In this document: positions 32,207 through 40,941 of the stretch, one piece after another
How positions within the stretch are numbered: position 1 is the stretch's first letter
Layout of the letters: every line of letters starts with the position of its first letter
Assembly (NCBI GenBank): GCA_023429565.1
Contig: JAEZDJ010000092.1
Location: 1 to 41,799 of the forward strand
Source: Actinomycetes bacterium
Lineage (GTDB): Bacteria > Actinomycetota > Coriobacteriia > Coriobacteriales > Eggerthellaceae
Length of the DNA stretch: 41,799 nt
Direction: 5' to 3'
Translations under genes and position numbers: made by a program
The notes under the pieces: model-generated
What the model was told of the DNA's origin: nothing
Seen by the model: the letters and a program-made list of their open reading frames with translations, nothing else
The model's database searches: none

Positions 32207-33565
32207 ATGAACAACGAGTTATTCCAGCAGGCCCGCGAGGCCTACGCACGCAAGGACTACGAGGGGGCTCTTTCGGCTTTCACGCAGTGCTTGCAGGACG
32301 CAGGCAACCCGCTCATGCCGGGTGAGGCAGGCCTGCTTTACCATCAGATAGGCAACTGTCTGATCAAGATGAAGGACTGCAACGAGGCAATCCATGCCTA
32401 CACGCAGGCCACGGCCGATGCCGCCTATGATGCGTGCGGACCGGTCAACTACAACCTTGGGATGGCCTACGCGGCCCTCCATGACTATGAGGACGCGGTC
32501 AAGCATTTCGAGATCGCCGTGTCTGACGCCAAGTATGACACGCCCTTCAAGGCTTACACCGGCATGGGCAACGCGTTGCTCAAGCTCGGAAAATCGGCCG
32601 AAGCTGGCGTGGCATTTCGAGAGGCCGCGCTTGACGAAGGCAACCCTGACCCAACGAAGGCACTTCTCAACCTGGGCGTTTGCTTCATGGCTCTCGACCG
32701 GTCCGCGGATGCCGTTGCCTCGTACGAGAGTGCGCTGCAGTTCGACATGGCTCCCGACACGAAGAACAAGCTCTATGCCAACCTGGGCCAGGCTTACGTT
32801 GCCTGCGGCCAAATGCAGAAGGCGGTGAACGCCTTCGAGCAATCGCTCGCTGACAAGCGTTATTTTCTCAGCGATTCCGCGAGTGTCGACTACCAACGCG
32901 CCATCGCTTCGGTTTCCCAGGGAACCTCTGAGATCACCCAGGTCATACCTGCAATTGGGGCGGACATGTCCGGATTGGACGTCGCGGCTGACGGCGGGTC
33001 GGTTTACGCCGAGCAGGATCCCTACGCCGATGCTCAGCAAGATCCGTATTACTTCGCCGACCCCTACGCCCAGCAGGGTCCCTATGGTTCGTCTCCCGAT
33101 GATGACCGGTTTTTCAACGCGAGCGACGAAGAGCTTGAACAGTGGTCGAAAGGCGTCGCCAAGCAGGAACGCAAGCGTCGCAACGTCGGCCTGAAAATCG
33201 TGGTCGCCATCATTCTCCTGATCGCCCTCGCATTTGCGGGTGCCGTGTTCCTCTACACCCAGGGCTATGGCTATCCCTCTCAGGAGACGGTGGTCAAGGA
33301 AGTGTTCGCCGATCCGCAGGCCGCGACGACCTCCCTGTTTGCAAAAGAGGTTTCTGCCGACCAGGCGGCCGACAAGGTCGAGGCGGTCGTGCAGGATTCA
33401 AATGCCGTGGTCGACGGCGTTGATGCGTCAATGAGCGAGTCGACTGCCTATGTGACGGCCACCACGGCCGAGGGCGGCGAGGTCCAGTACAAGGTGTCCC
33501 TCGTGCGCGATGCCATCAGCTGGAAGGTCTCGAACATCGAGCTCTATTTCGCCAGCCAAAATTAA
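32207..33565 (+). CDS. TPR-repeat protein with one membrane helix
   Basis: 452-residue protein. Residues 1 to about 240 are six or so tetratricopeptide repeats (for example LFQQAREAYARKDYEGALSA; AVNYNLGMAYAAL-type helices; KLYANLGQAYVACGQMQKAV), a scaffold for protein binding. A Tyr/Gln/Asp/Pro-rich linker follows (YAEQDPYADAQQDPYYFADP). One membrane helix, IVVAIILLIALAFAGAVFLY, then leads to an external domain of about 105 residues with no match I know. So the TPR part is cytoplasmic and the small C-terminal domain outside. Its stop is followed by a good terminator. It could be an envelope-assembly scaffold; no precise role can be given. Confidence 0.85.
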   Translation: MNNELFQQAREAYARKDYEGALSAFTQCLQDAGNPLMPGEAGLLYHQIGNCLIKMKDCNEAIHAYTQATADAAYDACGPVNYNLGMAYAALHDYEDAVKHFEIAVSDAKYDTPFKAYTGMGNALLKLGKSAEAGVAFREAALDEGNPDPTKALLNLGVCFMALDRSADAVASYESALQFDMAPDTKNKLYANLGQAYVACGQMQKAVNAFEQSLADKRYFLSDSASVDYQRAIASVSQGTSEITQVIPAIGADMSGLDVAADGGSVYAEQDPYADAQQDPYYFADPYAQQGPYGSSPDDDRFFNASDEELEQWSKGVAKQERKRRNVGLKIVVAIILLIALAFAGAVFLYTQGYGYPSQETVVKEVFADPQAATTSLFAKEVSADQAADKVEAVVQDSNAVVDGVDASMSESTAYVTATTAEGGEVQYKVSLVRDAISWKVSNIELYFASQN

Positions 33566-33577
33566 ATCAGGCTCACG

Positions 33578-33610
33578 GAAGGCGCATGCTCGTTTGCATG
33601 CCTTCTTTTT
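33578..33610 (+). terminator. Terminator between the TPR gene and ndk
   Basis: GAAGG-CG-CATGC pairs with GCATG-CCTTC around a six-base loop, with a two-base bulge, and TTTTT follows. Confidence 0.8.
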
Positions 33611-33658
33611 GCGCTCAAGTATCCCATTCGTCAGAGAAGAAAAGAAAGAGGAACCACC

Positions 33659-34069
33659 ATGGCAGACCAGAGGACGTATACCATGATCAAGCCCGATGGC
33701 GTGCGCAACGGCCATATAGGCGAGATTGTCAACCGTTTCGAGCGTGCGGGCCTTGCGATCCAGCGCATGGAATTGGGCATGGTCACGGACGATCAGGCGA
33801 AGGCAAACTACTCAGAGCATGAGGGCAAGCCCTTCTATGCCGGCCTCATTTCCTATATAACCAGCGGTCCTGTCGTAAAGATGGTCGTGTCAGGCGAGGG
33901 AGCCGTCGCAAAGTGTCGCTCGCTTATGGGTGCCACTGATCCTGCGGTTGCTGCCCCCGGCACGATTCGTGGTGATTTCGGGCTCACCATGGATGAAAAT
34001 GTCATCCATGGATCGGATTCTCCCGAGTCCGCAGAGCGCGAGATGGCGATCTTCTTCCCGACGGCTTAA
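33659..34069 (+). CDS. ndk: Nucleoside diphosphate kinase
   Basis: 136-residue enzyme that balances nucleoside triphosphates by moving the terminal phosphate from ATP through a phospho-histidine. The start RTYTMIKPDGVRNGHIGEI, the middle RSLMGATDPAVAAPGTIRGDFG, and the active-site histidine in NVIHGSDSPESAEREMAIFF are all canonical, and the length is normal. AAGAGGAACC precedes the ATG. It is a separate transcription unit between a terminator and the hydrogenase genes. Confidence 0.97.
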   Translation: MADQRTYTMIKPDGVRNGHIGEIVNRFERAGLAIQRMELGMVTDDQAKANYSEHEGKPFYAGLISYITSGPVVKMVVSGEGAVAKCRSLMGATDPAVAAPGTIRGDFGLTMDENVIHGSDSPESAEREMAIFFPTA

Positions 34070-34293
34070 CGGTCACCGGAAAGAGCCGATGCTGCGAAGG
34101 ACCTTGGTACCGATCCCTTGCCCCGCCGTTTCGCCTTGTGCACGTATGGATATGCGCAAGGCATCGCATGAGGGGCATGCGTCGGTGTCAGGGTCCTTCT
34201 TGACATTTTCGGCGTATCGGCGGTTTCACGGCTCGGAAGGGGCTGGCCGTGCCCGCAGTAGGACGAGACCTATGACGAGAAAAGGATGCGAGC
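34070..34293 (+). other. Intergenic region before the hydrogenase operon
   Basis: No gene seen. A perfect TTGACA at 34200-34205 could be a -35 box, but no good -10 sequence lies 16-18 bases beyond. No FNR-like palindrome was noticed. Confidence 0.35.
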
Positions 34294-35334
34294 ATGCTCT
34301 ATCGGGTCATCGATGCAACTGAGCTTCCCTCGTTGGTGGCGGCGTTCATGGAGGATTATGAGGTGGTTGCTCCGGTCAAGCGCGGCCAGAGCCATGTGTT
34401 CGAGGTGATTGGGTCTCCTGATGACATCGACCTCTCCTATGACACGACCGTCTCATCGCTCAAAAAGTATTTTCTGCCCTCCAAGGAGACGCTGTTCTCA
34501 TTCGACGCACGCGCCGACAGCGTGACTGATTTCGCCGCCGAGATTGTCCCCCGTGTCGTATTTGGCGCGCACGCTTGTGACATCAATGCTCTCAACAGGC
34601 TTGATCTGGTATTTAAAGACGGTCGCTATCCGGATCCCTACTATGTGGCGCGGCGCGACGCCACGCTCGTGGTCGGCGTCAGCTGCATGCCCACCGCTTC
34701 CTGCTTCTGCCATCTGTGGAGCAGCGACGAGGCCCGTTTTGGATACGACCTGTTTCTTCAGGACATCGGCAACGGCACCTATCTCGTCAGCATCTCGAGC
34801 GTCGAGGCTGCGAACATTCTCGAGGCGTCGTGCAACCCGCGCGTCGCGACCGACGAAGACCGCATCCAGTTTCGCCATGCCACTCGCCGTCGCCAGGAAT
34901 CGTTCAACGATGAGATTCCCGACATCCAGGATGTCGCCATGCTCATGGACGCGTTTCATAAGGATCCCTTCTGGGATGAGCTGGGAGGGCGGTGCCTGTC
35001 ATGCACGGCATGTTCCGCCGTGTGCCCGACGTGCTTCTGCTTCGACATACAGGACACGCTTGATCCCGATGGCGAGACGGGGTGTCGCGAACGAGTGTGG
35101 GATTCCTGCACCTCGCCTCAGTTCGCCCTGGTCGCGGGTGGACATAACTTTCGCGAGGACGGCAGAGGGCGTGTTCGGCACCGCATGTATCACAAGCTCA
35201 ACGGCTTCCTCGCAAATCACGACCGCATGCTCTGCGTGGGGTGCGGCCGGTGCGTCAAGGCTTGCAAAGCCAACATCAATCCCATCGAAGTGTTGAAGTT
35301 TTTCGAGAAGAAGGGGGCCGAAGATGCCGAATAG
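34294..35334 (+). CDS. hydB: Group 3b [NiFe] hydrogenase iron-sulfur subunit (beta)
   Basis: 346-residue subunit that carries electrons between the flavin subunit and the hydrogenase module. The N-terminal two thirds match the sulfhydrogenase beta family (VFGAHACDINALNRLDLVFK; VVGVSCMPTASCFCHLWSS). Two C-terminal 4Fe-4S motifs are seen, CLSCTACSAVCPTCFC and CVGCGRCVKACKANI. AAAAGGA lies about eight bases before the ATG. It is the first gene of the four-gene operon and overlaps the next by eleven bases. The order beta, gamma, delta, alpha is that of the Pyrococcus sulfhydrogenase. It should be cytoplasmic, as no signal or membrane helix is present. Confidence 0.92.
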   Translation: MLYRVIDATELPSLVAAFMEDYEVVAPVKRGQSHVFEVIGSPDDIDLSYDTTVSSLKKYFLPSKETLFSFDARADSVTDFAAEIVPRVVFGAHACDINALNRLDLVFKDGRYPDPYYVARRDATLVVGVSCMPTASCFCHLWSSDEARFGYDLFLQDIGNGTYLVSISSVEAANILEASCNPRVATDEDRIQFRHATRRRQESFNDEIPDIQDVAMLMDAFHKDPFWDELGGRCLSCTACSAVCPTCFCFDIQDTLDPDGETGCRERVWDSCTSPQFALVAGGHNFREDGRGRVRHRMYHKLNGFLANHDRMLCVGCGRCVKACKANINPIEVLKFFEKKGAEDAE

Positions 35335-36235
35335 CCTCACTCCGTCGACCGTCAGCGTCAGGCCGTTGGCTGACGAGCCGGCGCCCCTGTCGGGCACCGA
35401 CATGATGGCGTCGAATCCTTATCGGCCCTGGCCGGCGCGGATCACGTCCATCACTGACCTCACCGCAACCGAGAAGCTGTTTGAGTTTCGCCTGATCGAC
35501 CAACGTATACGCGAAGCTTTTCGGCACGAGCCCGGCCAGTTCGTCGAATTGTCCATCTTTGGGGTGGGGGAAGCCCCCATCTCCATTTCCAGCTCGCCGT
35601 CCAAGCACGGTTTCATCGAGCTGACCGTGCGGCGCGCCGGGAAGCTGACAAGCGCGCTGCATGAGCTGCAATGTGGCGACATCGTTGGCCTGCGCGGTCC
35701 TTTCGGCCGGGGATTTCCCTTCGAGGCCATGAAGGGCCACGACATCCTCCTTGTTGCCGGCGGCCTCGGCATCGCGCCCTTGCGGTCCCTCATCAACAAC
35801 ATACACGATGAGCGCAGCGAGTTCGGAAACGTCACCATCATCTACGGATCGCGAAATCCCTCCGAAGTCATGTTCCGCGATCAGTTCGAAATGTGGCGCC
35901 ATCGCAAGGACTTTGACCTCTACCTGACAGTCGATCATCCGGATGCCACCTGGGACGGTGAAGTTGGCTTGGTCACGAAGCCCTTCGAGCGCCTCGATAT
36001 CAATGCGGACAACACGTTCGGCGCCGTATGCGGCCCTCCGGTCATGTATCGATTCGTCATCGACGAAATGCGCAAGAAGGGCATCAGCTACGACCGCATC
36101 TATGTGAGCTTCGAGCGCCACATGAAGTGCGGCATGGGCAAGTGCGGCCATTGCCAGATCGGGCATCAGTACGTCTGCATCGACGGCCCGGTGTTCAATT
36201 ATTGGGAAGCAAAGAACATACAGGGGTCGATGTAG
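35324..36235 (+). CDS. hydG: Group 3b [NiFe] hydrogenase FAD/NAD(P)-binding subunit (gamma)
   Basis: 303-residue diaphorase subunit that exchanges hydride with NAD(P). A ferredoxin-reductase-like FAD domain (EPGQFVELSIFGVGEAPISI) is followed by the nucleotide domain (ILLVAGGLGIAPLRSLINNI; AVCGPPVMYRFV) and a C-terminal 2Fe-2S site of dihydroorotate-dehydrogenase-K type (CGMGKCGHCQIGHQYVC). About 35 N-terminal residues before YRPWPARI are extra and polar. The start overlaps the end of the beta gene; a later ATG (MMASNPY) is possible. Whether NADP or NAD is used cannot be read by eye. Confidence 0.93.
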   Translation: MPNSLTPSTVSVRPLADEPAPLSGTDMMASNPYRPWPARITSITDLTATEKLFEFRLIDQRIREAFRHEPGQFVELSIFGVGEAPISISSSPSKHGFIELTVRRAGKLTSALHELQCGDIVGLRGPFGRGFPFEAMKGHDILLVAGGLGIAPLRSLINNIHDERSEFGNVTIIYGSRNPSEVMFRDQFEMWRHRKDFDLYLTVDHPDATWDGEVGLVTKPFERLDINADNTFGAVCGPPVMYRFVIDEMRKKGISYDRIYVSFERHMKCGMGKCGHCQIGHQYVCIDGPVFNYWEAKNIQGSM

Positions 36236-36236
36236 C

Positions 36237-37022
36237 ATGGGTGCCTATCGCGTTGACTCGTCCGGCAAGCCGATGCTTCCTCGCGTGGTGATCACGGGGC
36301 TGGCAAGCTGCTTTGGCTGCCAACTCCAGATCACCAATGTTGAATCGCACCTCATGGACGTCCTGGGCCAGATTGACTTGAGCTATTGGCAGCTGGCCTC
36401 GTCAGAGTCCATGCCCGAGGAGTTTGACATCGCCATCGTCGAAGGTGCGGTCACCACGGAGGAGTCCGAAAGGACCCTGCGCCTCCTCCGATCTCGCGCG
36501 AAGACGCTGATAGCCATTGGGGCTTGCGCCACGACCGCGGGCATACCCGGCATGGCGGCCGCCGAGTTTGCCGAGCGGCCAGACGACGTGTATGGCAGCG
36601 CGCCCGCCGCATGCGGCGCGATGATTTCCCCGCGGCCGGTGAGTGCCGTCGTTGACGTCGACTACGAGGTGTATTGCTGTCCCGTTGACTCACTGGGACT
36701 CATTGACGTGCTTCAAAGGGCGCTGTATGGGTCGAATAAGACGCTCTCCACGAGGACGATGTGTGGAGAGTGCAAATGCAACGAGACGAGCTGCTTTTAC
36801 GGCGAGGGCACGCTGTGCCTCGGGCTGGTGACCCGGGCGGGGTGCGGCGCTCGTTGCGTGAGCTTGGGCCGTCCCTGCAACGGCTGCCGCGGTCTTTCTC
36901 CCGATGCCAATCTCGATGCCGCCCGCGAGGCCTGTAGGGCATCCGGAGTTCCCGTCGAGGATTTTGACCAGGCGCTCGAAATGTTCAATCAGGTGAATCC
37001 TGCCCTTCGCGGCAGCGAGTGA
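36237..37022 (+). CDS. hydD: Group 3b [NiFe] hydrogenase small subunit (delta)
   Basis: 261-residue small subunit that holds the iron-sulfur relay next to the nickel site. The proximal cluster ligands are visible in GLASCFGCQLQITN, GACATTAG and CCPVDS. The cysteine-rich half (CGECKCNETSCFYGEGTLC; CGARCVSLGRPCNGC) binds further clusters, as in F420- and NADP-type soluble enzymes. No twin-arginine signal is present, so the enzyme stays in the cytoplasm. It starts one base after the gamma stop codon. Ten bases separate it from the large-subunit gene. Confidence 0.93.
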   Translation: MGAYRVDSSGKPMLPRVVITGLASCFGCQLQITNVESHLMDVLGQIDLSYWQLASSESMPEEFDIAIVEGAVTTEESERTLRLLRSRAKTLIAIGACATTAGIPGMAAAEFAERPDDVYGSAPAACGAMISPRPVSAVVDVDYEVYCCPVDSLGLIDVLQRALYGSNKTLSTRTMCGECKCNETSCFYGEGTLCLGLVTRAGCGARCVSLGRPCNGCRGLSPDANLDAAREACRASGVPVEDFDQALEMFNQVNPALRGSE

Positions 37023-37032
37023 GGGGTGTGGC

Positions 37033-38322
37033 ATGACGAGAACCGCGATCAAGGTTGACCATATTGCCCGCGTCGAAGGCCATGGCAACGTGCATGTGGT
37101 CATCGAGGACGGTGTTGTCGAGACGGTCGAGATGAATGTCGTCGAGCCCGCGCGCCTCTTTGAGAGCATGGTGCTCGGCCGCCGCTATGAGGAGGTCCCC
37201 TATATCGCCTCCCGCATCTGCGGTATCTGTTCGGCAAGCCATGTGGTGACCGACCTGCTCGCCATCGAGCAGATATTCGGTGTGCAGGTGACCGACCGCA
37301 CAAATGCATTGCGCGAGCTTCTGGTGTATGGATCGTACCTCCAGAACCATGCGTCCCATCTGTTCGTGTTCGCCGCACCGGACTTCATCGGGCACAAGAG
37401 CGTGTTTCCGCTGGCGGAGGAGAACCCCGAGCTGTTCAGGCAGGCGCTTGGCATCAAGGCCCTGGGAAACGAGCTCTGCACGCGGGTCGGAGGACGGAGC
37501 ATCCATCCCATAACGGCAGTTGTCGGCGGATTTACCCATGAGATCGCGGCGGATGAGTACATCGAGCTTGCCGACAAGCTCGATGCCATGCGGGAATTCG
37601 CCGCTGCCACGGTGGATCTGTTCCATTCGTTCGACGTGCCGGACATGGAGACTGAGGGGGACATGCTGGCCATGGTGGCTCCCGATCGCTACGCGGTGGC
37701 GGATTCCCGCATGGTTCGGCTGCTGGGAGCGGGACTCTCCTTCGACTGTGGCGAGGTGGGCGACGTCATCGAGGAGTATGCCGTGCCCCACTCGGCGGCA
37801 CTGCTCTCCCGTGTTCGTTCGACGGGGAAGCCGTTTTTCACGGGCGCTCTCGCACGCATCAACGCTTCCTGGCAGAACCTGAGCAGAGGGGCGAAGGTGG
37901 CGGCTGCCAAGGCAGGCCTGCGTCCTCCCGAGCGCAATCCCTTCATGAACAATGTTGCCCAGGCCGTTGAACTGGTTGATGCGCTCGACCGGTGCTCGGA
38001 ACTGTGTCGGCGCTTGGCCCGTGACGAATTCGAGGGCACGAGCAGCCCCCAATCCTTCGAGGTGCGGGCCGGCCGTGGAGTGGGCTTCACGGAAGCCCCG
38101 CGGGGGGCCCTGTTCCACGAGCTCGAGCTTGATGGCGAGGGCCGGGTGACGCATGCTTCAATCATCACTCCGACGGCGCAGAACATTGCCAATCTCGAAG
38201 CCGACATGCGCGTGTTGGCCGAGGCCATCGTCGCCGAGGGAGCGGGTGGGGATGAGGCACAGCTGCAGATCGAGAAGCTGGTCAGAGCTTATGACCCCTG
38301 CCTCTCCTGCAGCGTGCACTGA
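37033..38322 (+). CDS. hydA: Group 3b [NiFe] hydrogenase large subunit (alpha), no C-terminal extension
   Basis: 429-residue catalytic subunit with the NiFe centre. The N-terminal ligand motif is RICGICSASH (R-x-C-G-x-C-x3-H) and the C-terminal one DPCLSCSVH (D-P-C-x2-C-x2-H), both complete. The stop codon comes immediately after the final histidine. Most large subunits are made with an extra peptide there, which a dedicated protease removes once nickel is in; that step is not needed here. Natural exceptions such as CooH and the regulatory hydrogenases are known. GAGGGGTGTGGC precedes the ATG. Hyp accessory genes are not in this window. Confidence 0.94.
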   Translation: MTRTAIKVDHIARVEGHGNVHVVIEDGVVETVEMNVVEPARLFESMVLGRRYEEVPYIASRICGICSASHVVTDLLAIEQIFGVQVTDRTNALRELLVYGSYLQNHASHLFVFAAPDFIGHKSVFPLAEENPELFRQALGIKALGNELCTRVGGRSIHPITAVVGGFTHEIAADEYIELADKLDAMREFAAATVDLFHSFDVPDMETEGDMLAMVAPDRYAVADSRMVRLLGAGLSFDCGEVGDVIEEYAVPHSAALLSRVRSTGKPFFTGALARINASWQNLSRGAKVAAAKAGLRPPERNPFMNNVAQAVELVDALDRCSELCRRLARDEFEGTSSPQSFEVRAGRGVGFTEAPRGALFHELELDGEGRVTHASIITPTAQNIANLEADMRVLAEAIVAEGAGGDEAQLQIEKLVRAYDPCLSCSVH

Positions 38323-38447
38323 ACTGGTTGGGCCGCTTTTCGGGCTTCCTGGCTGCCACTTGTGCCCCTCGTGGATTTTCGGCAGGTGGCAAGCCCCTGT
38401 GTTAAAATTCGATTTTACATGAATCGAGATTCGAGGGGTTTGCCTTT

Positions 38448-39503
38448 ATGTCGTTTTTAGATGTGCTTTCGGGTCTGACGGGCCAGATGTCCACGGACAT
38501 GGCCATCGACCTCGGAACTGCAAATACGCTGGTCGCCCTTAAAGGGGAAGGCATCGTCATCAACGAGCCTTCCGTTGTCGCTATCGAGAAAAGCACCCAT
38601 CGGGTGCTCGCTGTCGGCCACGAGGCTAAAAACATGATCAACCACACGCCGGACGCCTTTTCTGCCGAGCATCCGCTGCGCGATGGAGTCATCGCCGACT
38701 ATGACGTGACGGAGGCCATGTTGTCGGCCTTCATCAACAAGGCGTCGGTCCGCAAGTATCCTTGGCAGGCAAAGCCGCGCATCGTGATTTGCATTCCCTG
38801 CGGCGCCACGTCGGTCGAAAAGCGCGCGGTGTTCGAGGCGGCCATTCAAGCAGGTGCGCGCCAGGCCTATCTCATCGAGGAGCCCATGGCCGCCGCCATG
38901 GGTGCCGATCTGCCTGTTACCGAGCCCACTGGGTCCATGGTCGTCGACATTGGTGGCGGCACCACCGAGGTGGCCGTCATATCGTTGGGCGGCATCGTGA
39001 CGTCATCCTCGCTTCGCCTTGCCGGCAATCGGATGGATGAGGCAATCGCCATGCATCTGAGGGACCTTCTCGGCATCAAGATCGGAGAGCGCACGGCCGA
39101 GGTCATCAAAATAAAGATAGGCTCCATCCTTCCGTTTGAGGACGGACGCGAGCGGGACATGATCATATCGGGCCAGGATGTCATCACCGAGCAGCCGAAG
39201 GAGGTCACCATCCAGTCCGAAGACGTCAGGGCTGCGCTCCAGGCTCCCATTGAGGAGATGGTCGTGCACATCAAGGAGACGTTCAAGAAGACCAATCCCG
39301 ATCTTGCTTCCGACATCATTCAGAATGGTATTTTGCTCACGGGTGGCGGCGGCCTTCTGTCGGGTCTCGACCGCTATCTGACCGACAAGCTTGAGATACC
39401 CGTTTGGGTGAGCGAGACGGCATTGACCAACGTCGTTGTCGGGTGCCTGAAGGTGCTCGAGACGCCGACGGCGCTCAAGCAGACGCTCATGCGCTCCAAG
39501 TAA
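38448..39503 (+). CDS. mreB: Rod-shape-determining protein MreB
   Basis: 351-residue bacterial actin that forms filaments under the membrane and guides side-wall synthesis. The nucleotide-binding motifs are seen: MAIDLGTANTLVALKGEGIV, then MVVDIGGGTTEVAVISLGGI, and GILLTGGGGLLSGLDRYLTD. Length and start are typical, with GAGGGG ten bases before the ATG. A TTAAAAT at about 38402-38408 may be its -10 box. It is the first gene of the mre cluster, which shows the organism is rod-shaped or a short rod. Confidence 0.97.
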   Translation: MSFLDVLSGLTGQMSTDMAIDLGTANTLVALKGEGIVINEPSVVAIEKSTHRVLAVGHEAKNMINHTPDAFSAEHPLRDGVIADYDVTEAMLSAFINKASVRKYPWQAKPRIVICIPCGATSVEKRAVFEAAIQAGARQAYLIEEPMAAAMGADLPVTEPTGSMVVDIGGGTTEVAVISLGGIVTSSSLRLAGNRMDEAIAMHLRDLLGIKIGERTAEVIKIKIGSILPFEDGRERDMIISGQDVITEQPKEVTIQSEDVRAALQAPIEEMVVHIKETFKKTNPDLASDIIQNGILLTGGGGLLSGLDRYLTDKLEIPVWVSETALTNVVVGCLKVLETPTALKQTLMRSK

Positions 39504-39520
39504 GGCGACGTATTCGTTTT

Positions 39521-40405
39521 ATGGCACTCAACTTCCAAAACACCGGCTCGGCTCTGATTCGCCGGGTTCTGTTCGTGGCTTTTCTCGCCGTGTCGCTCGT
39601 TCTCATGACGCTGTATGCGCGCGAAGGGGAGGACGGCGTCCTGCATTCGGTGCAGAACGCCGCATCCGGGCTATCCGCTCCGTTCAAGTTCGCCAGCGCA
39701 GCGGTTGGATCCACCACCGAATCGGCGGGCGATGCGACGGCGGACCTGACCGCAGACGAAGGCACCCTGTCCGGCCTGCGCGAGAGCAATGCCGAGCTGC
39801 GAGAGCTGCTTTCTCAGGCTGATGAGTACAAGCAAGAGGCCGAGCGCCTCCAGGGCTTGCTCAACATGAAGCAACTCTACGATCTCGACGGGGTGGCTGC
39901 GCGCGTGGTCGGCCGTAACATCCAAGCATGGAACCAGACGGTCGACATCGACGTGGGCGAGGCGGACGGCGTCGACAGCGGCATGACCGTCATGGGGTCA
40001 TCGGGCGTGGTCGGCCAGGTCGTGAGCGTCACTGACCATCGGGCCACCATTCGGCTGCTCACCGATCCCAACAGCGGTGCTGCCGCGCTTGTGCAATCCA
40101 GCCGCGCCGAAGGCGTGGTGCGAGGCTCGCTCGACGGCCTCCTTTATCTGGAAAACGTCGACGTGGACGTGGAGGTTGCCCAAGGGGATGTCGTCGTGAC
40201 GTCCGGCACGGGGGGCAGCTATGCGAAAGGGTTGATAATCGGCACCGTGGTTAAGGTCGATGCGAAACAGGGACAAGCGGCGCGGCGCATCGTCGTCTCG
40301 CCGAACGACAAGGCGAGTTCGCTCGAAGAGGTGTTCGTCGTCAAGAGCGTCGGCTCGGACGGTTCGAGCGATTCGGATGGCGGCGGGGAGGGAGATGTCC
40401 AATGA
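39521..40405 (+). CDS. mreC: Rod-shape-determining protein MreC
   Basis: 294-residue single-pass membrane protein linking MreB to the wall synthases. One helix near the N-terminus (VLFVAFLAVSLVLMTLYA) is followed by a coiled coil (LRESNAELRELLSQADEYKQ) and the two beta domains (VVGRNIQAWNQTVDIDVGEA; GDVVVTSGTGGSYAKGLIIG). A Ser/Asp/Gly-rich tail ends it. The start is the ATG 17 bases after mreB; the site before it (AAGG) is rather far, so translation may depend on mreB. It overlaps mreD by four bases. Confidence 0.95.
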   Translation: MALNFQNTGSALIRRVLFVAFLAVSLVLMTLYAREGEDGVLHSVQNAASGLSAPFKFASAAVGSTTESAGDATADLTADEGTLSGLRESNAELRELLSQADEYKQEAERLQGLLNMKQLYDLDGVAARVVGRNIQAWNQTVDIDVGEADGVDSGMTVMGSSGVVGQVVSVTDHRATIRLLTDPNSGAAALVQSSRAEGVVRGSLDGLLYLENVDVDVEVAQGDVVVTSGTGGSYAKGLIIGTVVKVDAKQGQAARRIVVSPNDKASSLEEVFVVKSVGSDGSSDSDGGGEGDVQ

Positions 40406-40929
40406 CGATGACACGTGCGGGAATAGTCACCGCCCTTGGTGCCGCGGTTGCGCTGCTTCTCCAGATCATTGTGGCTCCGAACATCGCCCTGTTCTCGTCA
40501 ATGCCAAATTTTATCGTGGCCTATGTGCTCATCGTGGCGATTCTTCTCCCGCAGAATGCAAGCCCCGTTCTCCCTTTCGTCCTCGGCCTCTCGTTCGACC
40601 TGCTTGGCGGAGGCCCCCTTGGAGCGATGTCGCTCCTGCTCGTGCTTGCGTCGTTTTGCGCTTCGCGGGCGTTTGCCGCATTGGACAACGACACGCTGTT
40701 CATTCCGCTTGCCATATTCGCCGTGGGAGCCTTGGTCGTCGAGACGCTCTATGCCGTTCTCGTCGTCGCGGTGGGGACGGATGTGAGCATGCTTGACGCG
40801 CTTGTGTATCGGGCATTGCCCTCCGCCCTGTTTGACTGCGTGGTTGGCTTCATCATGTATCCGTTCCTTGCACGCGCCTTTGCCAGCGCGTCCCAGCAGC
40901 AGCAACCTGGCACCGCCCGGTTGCGCTAA
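40402..40929 (+). CDS. mreD: Rod-shape-determining protein MreD
   Basis: 175-residue integral membrane protein with five to six helices (AGIVTALGAAVALLLQIIVA; NFIVAYVLIVAILLPQ; PFVLGLSFDLLGGGPLGAMS). The stretch GLSFDLLGGGPLGAMSLLL is the usual MreD pattern of an acidic residue and glycines in the third helix. It starts by an ATGA overlap with mreC. It works with MreC and the wall synthases. The last 15 residues are polar and Gln-rich. Confidence 0.9.
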   Translation: MTMTRAGIVTALGAAVALLLQIIVAPNIALFSSMPNFIVAYVLIVAILLPQNASPVLPFVLGLSFDLLGGGPLGAMSLLLVLASFCASRAFAALDNDTLFIPLAIFAVGALVVETLYAVLVVAVGTDVSMLDALVYRALPSALFDCVVGFIMYPFLARAFASASQQQQPGTARLR

Positions 40930-40941
40930 GGGCTGTCCGTC

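Noticed and set aside
34200..34228. TTGACA as a full promoter for the hydrogenase operon
   Set aside because: No acceptable -10 sequence occurs 16-18 bases downstream, so it is only a possible -35 box.
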